Below, piece by piece: positions 1 to 12,298 of a DNA stretch of 64,000 nt. The DNA lies in the NCBI GenBank assembly GCA_008921705.1, contig VFFE01007022.1, positions 681,738-745,737 on the forward strand, read 5' to 3'. This DNA comes from Burhinus oedicnemus. Lineage: Eukaryota; Chordata; Aves; Charadriiformes; Burhinidae. The position numbers and the translations under genes were made by a program. Position 1 is the first letter of the stretch; each line of letters begins with the position of its first letter. The notes under the pieces were generated by a model. That model worked only from the letters and a program-made list of their open reading frames with translations. It searched no databases and was not told the origin of the DNA.

Positions 1-310
1 GGTGCCAGGAGGATGGGACCAGTCTTCTTTCAGTGGTGCCCAACGGGCAACAGGCACAAACTGGAACACAGGAAATTCCATCTCAACATGAGGAAAACTT
101 TTTTACTTTGAGGGTGACAGAGCACTGGAACAGGCTGCCCAGAGAGGTTGTGGAGTCTCCTTCTCTGGAGACATTCAAAACTCTCCTGGACACAATCCTG
201 TACAACCTGCTCTAGGTGAACCTGTTTTGGCAGGCGGGTTGGACTAGATGATCTCTGAAAGTCCCTTCCAACCTCTACTATTCTGTGATTCTCTGATTCT
301 GTGATTCTTG
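1..310 (+). mobile_element. CR1 LINE, 3' end (truncated by window edge)
   Basis: This is the last ~300 bases of a CR1 non-LTR retrotransposon. It reads as the C-terminal end of ORF2 plus the 3' untranslated tail. The stretch around 118-150 encodes the family hallmark [16 protein letters not shown]. The 3' end follows the CR1 pattern: a GGTTGGACTAGATGATCTC-like block near 236-255, then CCCTTCCAACC near 262-272, then tandem ATTCTGTG-type units to about 310. The ORF2 end frame is open from 33 to 215. The element continues to the left of the window, so its 5' truncation point is not visible. Its 3' tail abuts the antisense CR1 fossil that follows. Assignment to CR1 is close to certain; the subfamily is not determined. 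Confidence 0.95.
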
Positions 311-339
311 TGTCTTTTGCTTTTGCAAAGTGGATCTCC

Positions 340-1000
340 ACTCTATACCTCCACTGAGATGGGTAAGGTGCTGTATGCATTAGTACAGAGACATTTAAAA
401 TGTGCTCCAGTGTACTTAAAGCATTGTGGAGCAGACTGAAGGACCTCGCTAGCACCCTGTCCCTCAAACTTTGGCATGCCACCCCCAGGCTTATCTCTGT
501 TAAGGCTGGTTTTATCCCTTTCCCCCTTCAATTCTAGTTTAAAGCTCTTTCAATGAGCCCTGCTAACTGGTGAACAAAGATTCTTTTCTCCCTTTGAGAC
601 AGGGGTACCTTGTCTGTCACCGGCAGACCTGGTGTCACATAGACCAACCCATGATCAAAAAAACTAAAATTCTGCTAGTGACACCAGTCTCAGAGCCAGG
701 TGTTGATCTGCTGGGTGTTCTTTTTGCTTCTCTCATCATTCCCCACAACTGGAGGGACAGAGGAGAACACTACTTGTACTCCTGATCCCTTAAAAAGTTG
801 TCCCAAGGCCCTGAAGTCTCTCTTGCTTGCTTTTGGGCTTCTCATTGCAAATTCGTCGCTGCCTACATGAAAAATCAATAATGGATAATAATCTGAGGGC
901 CATACTAGGGCAGGAAGTTATCGCATCTTTAACCCAGGCCCCAGGGAGGCAGCAGACTTGAAACAACTTTGAAATAACTTGAGACAACTTTGAACTGATG
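340..1000 (-). mobile_element. CR1 LINE fragment, ORF1/ORF2 junction, antisense
   Basis: This is an internal piece of a CR1 element on the minus strand. It covers the C-terminal half of ORF1 (to the stop at 534-536), the short inter-ORF segment, and the first codons of ORF2. On the minus strand near 372-405 a frame reads HFKCLCTNAYS, which resembles the start of the CR1 ORF2 endonuclease (KCLYTNA-type). The plus-strand CR1 3' end at 1-310 lies immediately next to it, in the opposite orientation. The remainder of this element's ORF2 is missing on the left, either displaced outside the window by that neighbour or never present. The right-hand limit near 1000 is where I stop seeing CR1-like codons. 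Confidence 0.85.
534..990 (-). pseudogene. CR1 ORF1 remnant with esterase-like (SGNH) domain
   Basis: Degenerate C-terminal part of CR1 ORF1. Two frames on the minus strand carry it. One, about 987-790, includes the segment ALRLLSIIDFSCRQRR. The other, 878-690, includes HVGSDEFAMRS, RDFRALGQLFKGSG, VQVVFSSVPP, GNDE and QQINTWL. After an in-frame stop just below 690 the protein-like sequence resumes with DHGLVYVTPGLPVTDK and ends with HQLAGLIERALN before the stop at 534-536. Known for the family: ORF1 of several CR1-like LINEs contains an esterase domain of the SGNH type. The VGSDE and VFSS blocks fit its conserved core. A frameshift near 870 and internal stops show that the copy is dead. No host function is implied. 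Confidence 0.85.
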
Positions 1001-1950
1001 TGATTTTACTTGAGCTAGGAGTCATTCTAATTGGCCTAGTTCAATTATGCAGCACATCCTTTCTAATATTGACAGCATCTTATCACTCTTTCTGGCTCTG
1101 ACACCTGAGCCAGCACTCCTAGGACACTCAGGCCCAAATTATTCAGGACTATGGGTTTTAAGATAGTTATTTCTAACAGATATTCTGTTTGACACTTCCC
1201 CTTGTTACTTGTAGAAAGTCCACTGTCAATCTGATGTGATACAAGTATATATACCTATTTCCTTCCAAATGCAGAACAGAAAGTTTTATTGTCTGGATTT
1301 GCATTTGTTGATTCTTCTTCACCCTTATTAATTACTTTATCATTTGAATTTACTAAAGAGCTAAGCTATTGTTATATTTTTGAGCTACAATGTTAAATAA
1401 CATCCCACTGATCCTCCTCATTATCCATGTTACTCCAGATAGAAATGTTTATAATATTTCTCATGAGTCTCTAAGATCTACAATATACTGGTGGCTAGCT
1501 ATTTATTCTTTTGACTTCTTTTTACTGTTTTCACCTTACTGTTATACTGAGATATTTTGAGACAAATATGTGCTTTTCTTTGTGAAAAAAGATCCTGCTT
1601 TCTTTATAGTAAGTTAGTTTTTCAAACATTGTGATGCTAACTCATGTTTTTCTATTTAAGTATCTTATCACTGATTTCCAAAATCTCTCTAGTTTGGAAA
1701 ATAAGCCCTTTGTGGCAGAATATCTGTAACAGATATTAACTAAATTTTATTGCTCTCAAGACAATCTTTTCATTATTATATTGAATGCAGTTCGGTCAAT
1801 TATGGTTTGGTACCCTGGTAATCAGGGGCTGTTCCCGATAGGCTGGGTAGAAGAGGCCACGTTGTCTCAGCAGCAGGGAATAATGGTTTATTGTGTGAAC
1901 TCAAGATCTCCTCCAAGGCCATAGAAAAGGCATGGCCCATGTTTTTCCTA
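1001..1950. other. unique AT-rich sequence, nothing recognised
   Basis: No open frame with recognisable content, no repeat family that I know, and no RNA gene. The composition is AT-rich with frequent stops in all frames. Confidence 0.6.
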
Positions 1951-2035
1951 CTGTCTCTGCCTAGGTTCCCATATGTAAAACGGGGATAATGCCACTTCTC
2001 TTTATTACAAGCCTTTGGTGAATACATGCTAAAGA
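1951..2035 (+). repeat. MIR-like SINE fossil (core-to-3' part)
   Basis: The block reading CTCTGCCTAGGTTCCC, then TATGTAAAACGGGGATAAT, then GCCACTTCTCT resembles the MIR consensus segment in which a 'CTCAGTTTCC..ATCTGTAAAATGGGGATAAT' motif is followed by a pyrimidine-rich CCTACCTC block. A later ATACATGCTAAAG echoes the MIR 'ATGCATGTAAAGCGC' part. The tRNA-derived head is not visible upstream. MIR-type CORE-SINEs are ancient and sparse in birds. A chance match is possible because only about 85 bases are involved. Seen: the motif. Inferred: the family. Confidence 0.5.
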
Positions 2036-5035
2036 ATGGGCAAGCTGTTTAGCTAGGCCAACATATACAGAAAAGTGACAATCTCAGCACAGAATTAGAA
2101 AAATATTTGCATGTGAAGAGTATTTTCTATTGTTTGTGTTATCCGGAAAAAATAGCTGTGTAGTTGTATCAAGTTTTTGTCTCGCACAGCTTGTTACCTA
2201 TGTGAAAGTGTGTTCCTTGTTTGGATATATTATTAGTTTACTTTGTGCTTGAGCTTATACTTCAATAAATCAAGTAAATAAAGAGATATTTGGAGATCAA
2301 CAGAATAAACAGTGAGTGATAGTCTGACTCTTCTCTCCTGTGCATTTAAATTGGAAAAAACTTCACTGAAACACAGGCAGTTTAACTCTTGTAAAAATCA
2401 TGTTTCTTAGGAAAATGAAGCTCTCCAGTGTTTGCATTACTATTTGCAAAACAAGCAATTCTGCTTTCTCTTTATGCATGTAATTTCCTCCCACATGCTA
2501 GTTTGTTTCTTTTTTTGTAGACCTAGAATGGAAAATGCAGGAAATTATCTGATTACAAGATCAACTGGAGTACATGAAGTGTAGTGCCATTAGAAATGTT
2601 TGAATATGAAAACTTAAGGACTTGCCAGTGAAATGGATGAACATTTAGGAGACATTATTAGTCAGCCCTTGGGAAGTCCTGCAGAGACATCACAGGCCTC
2701 TTAGCAGAGGTAACTCCCAACATGTCTCAGTGTGGAACAGTCTGGTGTTCTCTCTCACACACTCTATCTTGCTCTATTAATTTTTTCTATACTTCCAAGA
2801 CAACTGTAATCTATTAGTTAATAGTTAATCTATTGTACAGAATGTGCTATTTGGGGATGGGATTGTTTCCATTTTGGGCACAGTGCATTGCGAACTTGTC
2901 ATTTATTTGCAGTTAATCCAAAATTCCTCTCACCCCACCCATATTTTGATGAAGTAATGGCTGCTCAGATGTTCTCAGTGGACAAAATGAGTCTGTGATG
3001 CATAAACCCAAAATGATATGACTTTTGTCAGTATTTACAGAAATGTCTGAAAGGACAATGGGAAGAAAAGACTGAAGTGCTACTGTTGAAGTGAAGGGAG
3101 TGAGAGGGAGAGAGGTTGTTGTAACTTCTACTGGCTTCAAAGCTCTGACCTTGTTCACTATCCTGCTGCTGGGCTGTAGTGCGATTGAGGTTTTAGCTTG
3201 TGAATGGGTAAGACCTTGTTCCTTGACACTCTTACATTATGGTTGTCTTGAAGAAAAAGGCTCCTTCAGTTCTTTTGTGTATGAAGGAAGTTTGTTTTTG
3301 AAAGATGTTGAACACTGTTTGAGTCTTCAGTGGGTATTTAAAAAAAAAACCTTGGGAGCTTGTGACTGGAAGAGACAAGTTCTCTATGTAATTTGAGACA
3401 AGTATCTTGTTATTTGAGGCTTTTTATTCTTTCTAGTTTACCACAGGATGCTACAAGAAATTTCCTTCAGTGGCTAGAAGCACATTCAAGACACAGCCAG
3501 ACCTTAGCAGGTGTTTGCCACATGCTGTTGTGATGGCTGCGATTAGTTGGGTAAGAGTGAGCAAACATCTGTCTTGTATTATCCATACAGACTTCGTTTC
3601 AATTCATATCAACGTTTCTATCAGTATGTGACGGTTGATTTGGTTCTCCAAAGTTCAGTATGAGGGCTAGTGGTAGTGTATCCAGTAAATGTGTCTTTCT
3701 ATACATGGACAGAGTTTCTTCCCAACAGTGATGACAGTACTTCCCAGGTCATCTGAACACAGAGAAAGGGAAACTTTCCCAATCAGCATGTGTGACAGTT
3801 GTTTCCTAACAATTTTTTATTCTGGCTATACAAAGTAAATAAATCCTGCAAACACATCTAACCCAAAAGCAAAGTTTACCATAGTAAACTCCAATGGGAA
3901 ATTAAAATATCAGGAAACAACATTTATTTTCTAATGTTTTGCCAGCTGCAGAACAGAATCCAGTAAGTAGAACAGACCTGGCCTGTTTAGTTGTTTCCTC
4001 TCTTGTGGCCAGATTTCTCTTAATAGTCCTCTCCCAGTCCTCTTTTAGGCTATTTATTCTCCCTTACATACTGACTAGGAAACAGAAATCCAGGCAAGGA
4101 AAATATGTAGGAGACATTTCCTAATTTTCATTTGCCTTTAGAATGGAAAAATCAGTTGAAGTTACAATGAGTGTAAACCTGTTATTTATGTAGTAAAGAG
4201 CAGTGTTATGCAGAAAAGGTGATTAAGCCTGTGGAAAGGTTTCCACATGAGACAAAAATGAAGCCAATGTCAGGACACAAGTCCATTTTCACAGACTTTC
4301 TTCTCTGGCTCTTTCCATGGCTTATTTCAGTTCTCATCAGGGAACTGCTCTGGAGTCTGCTTTTCAAGATGTGTTGATAAAATAAAGGAGAATGGCTGTT
4401 GGGCTTTTGTTTACTTAGTTGGGTTTTTTTTGTCCTAGGACATAACTCAAGATTTTAAAATAAACTTGTTGATCTGAATTAAGATGAAAGAGTGAAATCT
4501 AAAAAGCGTACAAAGCCAGTCAGAAAAATTTAATGTTATCAGTCAAAACATTTCTGTAATTTTAGAGCATTTTGTTGCATTTTGTCTGCATCTGCTGAAA
4601 GGGCAACATGGCAAGATGGAAGCAGTTGAGAAGACTTCTGGAAGGTGTAAAGGGTAACTTCTTGATAAAGGTAATGGATTGGCCAACCAAGGGTGAGGCA
4701 TAGTTGGATCTCCTATTCAATAACAGAGAAGATGTGGCTGGGAACATGATAATCAGTGTCAGCCTTGGCTGTGGCAACCATGAACTAGTGGAGGTCAAGA
4801 ACTTGAGGAAAGTAAGTAGTAGACTTCATCTTATTCAGAAGACTGGTAGGTGGGATCCCATGAGACAGCTCTGAAGGGCAAAGGAGATAAAGAAATCTTG
4901 TGGGTCTTTAAGGACAGTATAATCCAAGATTTTTTTCTTATACTCAGGAAAAAACATAGGCTTATCAGGAGTAACATGTAAAGTTTTTCATTACTAGTCA
5001 TACCTGGGAAGGCACAGCCCCTACCATTTGAAACA
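2036..5035. other. unique intergenic or intronic sequence
   Basis: AT-rich DNA without a supported gene. An open frame at 3091-3396 (101 codons, plus strand) has no recognisable domain and overlaps an antisense open frame, so I treat it as chance. A possible pyrimidine tract at 2508-2520 is followed by no credible exon. Confidence 0.6.
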
Positions 5036-5710
5036 GTCCAGGCTGGGTACTGGTTGCCTGGGCAGCGGCTCTGCAGATAAGTCGCTTGGGCTTCGGGAGA
5101 GAGAGCAAGCTGCACAGGACTGGGCCATCTGTGGGGCTGACAGCAGTGAAGGTCAGCACCAGTGCTGTATGAGCAAAGGCACAGACAGGAGATGGAGGGA
5201 AGTGATTATTCCTCTCAACTTGGCACGTCTTGGACCACACCTAGACACTGCATCCTCTGGTTTGGTCTCCTCAACCCTAGGTAGACATTGCCAAACTAGA
5301 GTGAGCCCAGTGGAGGGCCACCAGGATTCTCAGAGGCTGGAGCACCTGCCCTGTGAGGGAAGCCTGAGAAATGGGGCAGCTTTAACCTGGAGAAGACTCA
5401 GAGCAGCCTTCCCCTACTTGTAGGCAGGTTATTGAGAAGACAAGGTCAGGATCTCCGCAGCAGTGTGCAGTGGCAGGACAGGAGGCAATAGGCATAAGTT
5501 GGAACAAGAGAAATTCAAGCTGGATATAAAGGGAAAACGTTTTCTGCATGGGGACAGTCCAGAGTGGAGCAAGTTGCCTAGAGTGGCTGTGTGGTCTTGC
5601 ATACTTGGAGCTTTTCAAGACTAGGTCTCCTCAGCGACACTTCTTTGAGCAGGTTGTTGCACTGGGGACCTTCTGATGTTCTTTCCAGCCTGCATATGAT
5701 TCTATGACTT
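5036..5710 (+). mobile_element. old, decayed CR1 LINE 3' portion
   Basis: A diverged CR1 copy covering roughly the last 0.7 kb of the element. It starts with AGGCTGGGTACTGGTTGCC and CAGCGGCTCTGCAGATAAG, which match the CR1 ORF2 region just downstream of the reverse transcriptase. Then come GTGGAGGGCCACCAGGATTCT and a GGCTGGAGCACCTGCCCTGTG-type block (about 5310-5355), and AACCTGGAGAAGACTCAGAG near 5385. It ends in TTCTTTCCAGCCTGCATATG and ATTCTATGACTT near 5710. The ORF2 frame is broken many times. The 131-codon open frame at 5028-5423 lies across it and does not follow the CR1 protein throughout. Its decay is clearly greater than that of the copies at 31 kb and 54 kb, so this is an older insertion. 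Confidence 0.85.
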
Positions 5711-8149
5711 TTCTGCTTACAGTTATCAAAACAGAGAAAATTCTGTATTTTGAACAGAGAAACGGTAATTTTTAAAGAAAATATCAAAAGAAGAATTTTT
5801 CATAATTTTTTTTTCCTTAATTTTTTTTTTTCCCAGATGACTGTGATAGCCTGGTTTTGAAGGCTCAGTTTTCTGAAGGACAAAATATTTTGTTGAAATA
5901 TAGCTAACCGCCTCTACTTTGGCAATTGCATTTCATACTCTACCTCATGTAAAATTAAGGGAAATGTTCAGGATGATATTGGGTCAGTATGAAGGAAAGG
6001 GTTCATTAGCAAAAAGATCTTTGTGCCAGGTGCTCTATTGAGGGACTTACTTCTCCTGCCTTTGCTTTGCTAAAGTCCATACTTGTTAGCCTACCAGTCA
6101 TGCTGAGTTTTTGACTCCACTTTGCCATACAGCAGAAGATGGAAGTGACTGGAAAGCAATGGCAGTTCTGTTTATGGGCAGACTCTTCATTCTACTTTGA
6201 TTTTTAAATATGAAATCATGATTTGAATTGTTTGGGCCTTTAAACAGATGAGCCAACTGATAATGTTATCCTAGCTGTTGAACGCTGGGGATTGAGAAAA
6301 AGTAACTTAAGTTACTTTGAGTAATTTTGATAGAAATTTGGTGTGTTTTTTAATACTTCGGTATATAGGACATATTACCTTTTCTGAAAATTAGTAACAT
6401 TAATTTACAACATCACTTTTGTGAATATTCTCAGCCAAAGGCAGGTTAGGCCCAACAAGAAATTTTTAGTATTTTATCCAGAACCAGTCACGAGCAAGTT
6501 GTAGGTGTTGTTCATGAAACAAGTAGTTGTGGTGACAGATTATGTTTGCAGCTATCTGCTCTTCTGTGTTCAGGACTAGGCAAGAAAAATACGTAACAAA
6601 GGAATCAACTACAGTAGATGAACTAACACTCATTGCAAATGAAATTTTTCAACATAATCAGAGTGTTTGGAAATGACCTAGCCTTATCTAGCTGTTGCAG
6701 ATGCATCTCACGTGTTTTGAAATCCCCCTCCCCACATGAGCTACTGGGTTATAAAGGATAGATCTTTGGTGACAGAACAGACAACAAGAAACATGCGTGA
6801 CAGACTTTCATACCAGACCTGTGTGGCCTTAGTCAGTTGCTTTGATTTGAAATATTTTTTTTTTTCCTCTGAAAGTTAGTAAGGATTCAGTTATTTATTT
6901 GGGGATGGGACAATGAAAATAATGAACAATTTGGTGAGAATGAGCAGTAGCTTTCATGCATAAATATTTTCAAAGGCTTGTCAAAATTGTAAACTTTCTT
7001 GAAGAAAATATTTGGCCAAATAAGTTACATAGAACCTGCAGCACATAGACAATCTGGTGATAGGTAGTTATAAGTGTTGTAAGTAACAGATCGTTAAGAC
7101 AACTCTGTAATCAGATGTGGAGATGTCAGAACTGCTTAAGATTTCAATAGGTCAATGAATCAATAATTCTGTATTCAGTTTTGAGTCCATGCAGTGCTGA
7201 ACCCTGGTGATTAGAAAATAAGGCACATTGAAATGAATATGAAAACCTTCTGTGATATCAGGCTAAGTCACATGATCTGCATGCAACTCATAGTATTTGT
7301 AGAAAAACTAAAATAACTTTATAACATATGCGAATCAAACAGAAATGATTTTAAATAAACCACTTATTTCTAGATATTTTTAAGGTCTTACACTTTTCTG
7401 AAATTCCTTTTAAAAACTTGAGACAGTATTATTTCTGTATTATCTTTTTATTTTCTCACGTTAGTTTTATACTTCCAGGTGTATTCCATGAAAACACAAC
7501 CTTCTGCTTATGTAAATCTTCATGTGTTACTGGCATGAAAATTTAGTTCAGTCTTTCTTTGTTGATGATCCTAAATCAGTGTGTTCAAACTACATTCCAT
7601 CATCAACCACATATATTGCTTTCCTGGAAATGGTATTTTTTATCATTGGTACTTTTTTGACATGACATTTTTGAAGTGATACTATACGAATGTGGATAAC
7701 TCAGCAATGCCAACTAACTGTTACCTTAACTTACATCTTTTCTCTAGTTAGGTGGTGTATACATATACCTTACAATTATGTTTTGCTATGATACCAGGAA
7801 AAGGGAAACTAGCCAGACAAGAAGCGAAACATAGCCCTCTTGATGACTGGGCTGCGGATATACTGACAGTATCGTGCATCTTGCCGTTTTTATGTCTTTA
7901 ACTTTTTTCTTTCCTTTACTCCTCTTGTTTCACACTGCATGGAAAGGGATTGCTTTCTTGTTAAAGGACCGTACCATTCCCAGCAAAATGGGGCTTTTGT
8001 CCATGGCTGGGGCTCCTAAGCATTATGGTAATAGGAATTAAAATAGATGTTTGTAATCACAGAAACTGTGTGGTGATTTCGAAGCAAATATATTCACATC
8101 ATGTGCAGAAGTTTGTGTCTTTGTTCCAGACAAGTGGTACATATAAATA
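5711..8149. other. unique AT-rich sequence
   Basis: No gene, no recognised repeat. It holds an 18-base perfect palindrome at 6300-6317 (AAGTAACTT / AAGTTACTT) and scattered short T runs (for example 5809-5832 and 6857-6866). Confidence 0.6.
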
Positions 8150-8232
8150 AATAGCAATTCCACTGAAGTCTGCTGTATATATAAAGACTAATTCTGTTCA
8201 AATCCATAAAGTTACACCAGTGTAAAGCATTT
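8150..8232. repeat. possible remnant of an ancient amniote palindromic repeat
   Basis: Contains CCACTGAAGTCTGCTG and, 40 bases on, AAGTTACACCAGTGTAAAGC. I associate the pair 'CATTGAAGTCAATGG' and 'GTTACACCAGTGTAA' with old interspersed palindromic repeats found in birds, crocodilians and turtles. The match is short and imperfect, so the family call is tentative. Confidence 0.35.
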
Positions 8233-11200
8233 TATTTACATAGTCCTTCTTTGGTGTACACCTAAAATACTGAACATATTCTATCACATTTTTTCCACAA
8301 AGAAGGCCAGAAAAAAAATCCCCCCAAGTTTTAAGTTGGATCAAAAGCTCATAAATCAGCCTACTTTGGAAGAATTAGCAAACTGTTCCACTAACATGTA
8401 TTGTTTAGAGCAATCTGTCTCTGTAATCTCTGATGTCTGACATAGAAACATGCCAGCTATCATTTTTTATTACAGTCTCATGATAAAATAGTTGTGATGA
8501 GCCATCTTGCTTCAGAAAACATGTGGACAATGATTTTGTGTTGACTAGTGATGATTGCTTTTTACAGTTGACTTCACAGGTTGGTGATTTTTTGCTTTAA
8601 TCTCAAAATAGCAGGTTTTGAGAAATTATTTTAAGGTCTTACCTTTATCATAACCATCTGATGCTCCCAGTCATCCAGATTCTGGAGGTTTGTGATTTTT
8701 GGTAAGGAAAGAAAAGGACACTTAATCCTGGATTTACATACCCAATTAATTTGTTGCAACTATTTCAAGAGCAATTGGAACTTCTGCTTTTTAATCAGGG
8801 AAAAAAAGTCGTATGTGTATTTTTAAGTACGCTCTCTTACATTCATAGGAAAGGCAGTCAACAAAGTCAAATGCAATAGTTTGGGTTGTTTTTTTTTTCT
8901 TCTTTCTTGGTATCTTTCACTGTCATGGCTATGCTTTGCAGCAGATGTGCTCAAAGGCATTCTACTGCATTTGAGCCTTCCAGCTTCCTTGGACTTCTTG
9001 TCTGAGAAGGTATTAAAATATCTCAAGAACTCTTTTGCTCTTGGAAACTTCTGTACTAACAATGTTAAGTAGCAGATGTTTCAGAAACCCACAAAATAGG
9101 AGTTGCTCTGGACTCTGCATGAGAATGTGGCAGAACAGACAATAGTCACTTTTTTCCCTTTGCAGCAAACACACACAATCATCAGTTTGATAACTGGTCT
9201 TGCAGGATCAATTATTTTAATAAACTTCCAGTATTCTCAGTGTCTTTCCCATTTTAAGCAGTAGCTTGATAACTAGAAGTACCTAGGAGTTCAGCTTGAG
9301 TTATGCTGTACCATTATCTTGACCTGAATGAGGCCCTGCAACGTTCTTTTCTGACTCCAGCCAGTAAAAGCACTTCATAGCTTCTGCCGGTTTATATAGA
9401 TTACTACTTAGCTCCTTAAAATAACAAATCTTTGATAACCCTGAGTCTAACTGAAAGTTTAGACAGGGCCATAACAAGAGTATCAGGCAGAACAGACTGT
9501 GGAAGGAATGTCTTAAATATAGCACCCATGCACAATGACTTTCTGTTAGGCTACCAAACCATGATTACTGAAATCTAAGTCAACATATGACAGCTAATTT
9601 AGCACTTGCTTTTTGCCTTTTCTATTTAGTGGCTCTCAAAGCGATGAGAGACATGTATTAACAAATTACTGTGCTTATCTACCAATTCCTGGATACTGGT
9701 GCAAAATATCAGCCCATCTAAGGGATTTTGGAGGGCATTTTGACCCTCACTGGTTCAGGGATCTGGGAACAAAATAATTGAGAGCTACATTTCCCTCCTT
9801 ACACTAATGGGGTCTTTTATGACTGAATTTTAGGACTCAGGTGACAGATTACAAACAGACATTCTTCTGGGGGTTATTTTAGATAATTCATACTTGCTAC
9901 TTTCTTAGGGAAAATCAGGCAGAGTTTTCTCTACCAGCAATAATTCCTAGCTTTGCTGCATCAATGACCTTTATTTCACTCCCACAGGAGGAAATGGGCA
10001 TGCTTACTAATATCCAGTAGTCTAAAAAGATAGTTTTTCTTTCTCTCTTTCATAAGAGTTGTTTACTCCCTGCCTTTCCGTATACTGACAGATATTTCTG
10101 GTAGATGATTATTTCAAGTACATGCAGTGTTATATATGATGTTAATAGGGTACACATCTTTGCTGACCGTCACACTTCTGACTGAGGAATGAGGCTACAG
10201 AAATACCTGCTTGGCATGAGCTTTGTCTAAAATACCATGTAAGAACCTTTTCCCTTTCATACAGGCTGGGCCTGAACTACTAGAATTTAGTCATGCCTGA
10301 CCTAATGTCTATGTATGGAAATAAGGACAAAACAATTTTCATTAGTTCAGTTTATTATCTGAAACACTGGAACATCCTCTTACTTCCTGTCTTTCACCAA
10401 AAACCTAAGAATAATTGAAGGACATGTCTAGACTGCTCTCAGAACATGCTGTGGTTCTTCTCTTTTCAATGCATCCAGGTTTTCACGCTTGGAAATTATA
10501 GAATGAGGGGAGGTGGCACAAGCAGGAATACACTGAGGATCCACCTGGTCTCAGGAGCTGGAAGTGCTCTGGCTCTGACTTATGGTGTCATGAGTCACAT
10601 TGGCACTTGTGTGTGAAAACTTCACATTTGTGTGTACAGACCAGATTTACAGGCATTTTCTAGGCTCTGCTTTCTGCCAGTGTTTTCCATTGATAACTGT
10701 TTCGGTTTTTTTTTCCCCAAGTTCAACTCTTCGTCAATTTTACCCACAGATGCTGCTGCCAGAGTCCTTTTGGAAAGACAAATATTAAAGGGACACTGGC
10801 ACAGACAGTCCAGCAGACTTCAATGGGACTGGAAAAGAGGTAGCTAATAAAATGAATTAAGAAATGATCTTGTAAGAGCAATAGTGTTTGCGGTGCTAGT
10901 GGAGATAGCCATTCAGCAAGGCTTGCAATTCAACACAACTTCAGTTTCATAGTTGACCAACTTTTAAAGTTGTTTATCGCTGTTCACATCATTGTTATGC
11001 CACATGAATTCCCTTTCATCTCTAGGTTCAGGTTTTGGATACACTTTCTTCTGGATATATTTCAAAGACAGTAAGCCAAGGGCTTACAGTGCTGAAGAGG
11101 TTAGTCACAGCTTGGTCCAACTTCTGAACAATGATTAAGCTTATGATTTCTGAAATGTTTATGTGAGCTGTGTCTTGTATTGTTTATTACTGTTGTTGAC

Positions 11201-12244
11201 ACTAACACGTATGGTCCAGATGACAGAATAAGATCTGCATTTGAGATTATGCAGTGTATTGTAAACTCAACTTTGCAGATGTACTTCTAACTAATCAAAG
11301 ACAGAGGAATTGCTTTGAGTCACACGTTGGAAAGTTAATAGGGATATTTAACGCAACTCTTCCATTTCCAACTTGGAGAAGCTGACAGACACAAATAACT
11401 CTAGGCTTAGTGAGACATTTCTGAAGCTACTAACAGGCTCCTTTCTTTGGAAAACCTTAAATGCAGCTGAAAGACAAGTCTACAAATAATTCACAAAATA
11501 AAATAGTAATTAATACCTCCTGGTGGGAGAACACTTAATAAATACTAAGTGTTCTGAAAAGTGACCTAAACTAATTTCCTCACAAGAGTCAGATGAAATA
11601 CAATAAATATGTGACTACTCCCATGTTGCAGCCGAAGAAAAAGAGGTAGACTTGCATATCATGGGGACATGACTAAGCCTGGAGCCTTGCTACCACAATT
11701 TCCCTCTCAGTCTGCAGGGACAGCTATTTTTCCAGAAAGTTTGTGACTCATTTGGGGGCTGAACCACACAGTTCTCCAAAGAGGAACCCCTTCACCCCCA
11801 CTGACTTCTGAGAAAACTGTGGTCTGAACCACAGTTGGATTTGTGTTAGAAACACCTGAGAGGTGGGATTTTAGCACTTGTTTAGGTGCCTAAACTTGTA
11901 CTTAGATGCTGACATCAGACAAGAAAGTCATTTTTAGTAAAAACCTGTCAGAAGGTACTGGCAGGACTCAAATATAGTGTTCCTATTCAGCGAAGAAGGT
12001 CTCAGGGCAGGAAAGAAAATTTGAGCCTGTTCTTGAGTTGTTGCTACTTCTCCTACGTCCAGTTCATTCATACTTTCTGTTGGGATTGCCTTCTTGGCAT
12101 TAGTATTTAGTTGTGATTTAATTTTTGTTTCATTTTAAGTTTTGCTTATGTGATCACAACAGTCTTGTTAACCAGCTGCTAATGGCGGTGGATGAGAGCG
12201 TTGCCTTGTGAATGGTGATGAGGTATCATTTCATCCGGGTCTGT
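8233..12244. other. unique AT-rich sequence
   Basis: No supported gene. Short open frames at 8823-9072 (both strands) and 10600-10847 have no recognisable domains. A second weak palindromic-repeat-like motif (GACTTCAATGGGACTGG) sits at about 10816-10832. Confidence 0.55.
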
Positions 12245-12298
12245 AACAATAACAACGACAACAATGACAACAACAACTGGAACAACAGCAACAACAGC
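12245..12298 (+). repeat. (AAC)n-type microsatellite, interrupted
   Basis: About 54 bases of AAC/AAT/GAC/CAG trinucleotide repeats (AACAATAACAACGACAACAA and similar). In one frame it would encode an asparagine run (12212-12406), but that frame has no other protein-like character, so I read it as a simple repeat and not as coding. Confidence 0.85.

Noticed and set aside
3091..3396. 101-codon plus-strand open frame with a hydrophobic stretch near its start
   Set aside because: No domain is recognisable, an antisense frame overlaps it, and this length is expected by chance in 64 kb.
5028..5423. 131-codon plus-strand open frame
   Set aside because: It lies across a decayed CR1 copy; the CR1 protein signal is spread over several frames, so this frame is incidental.
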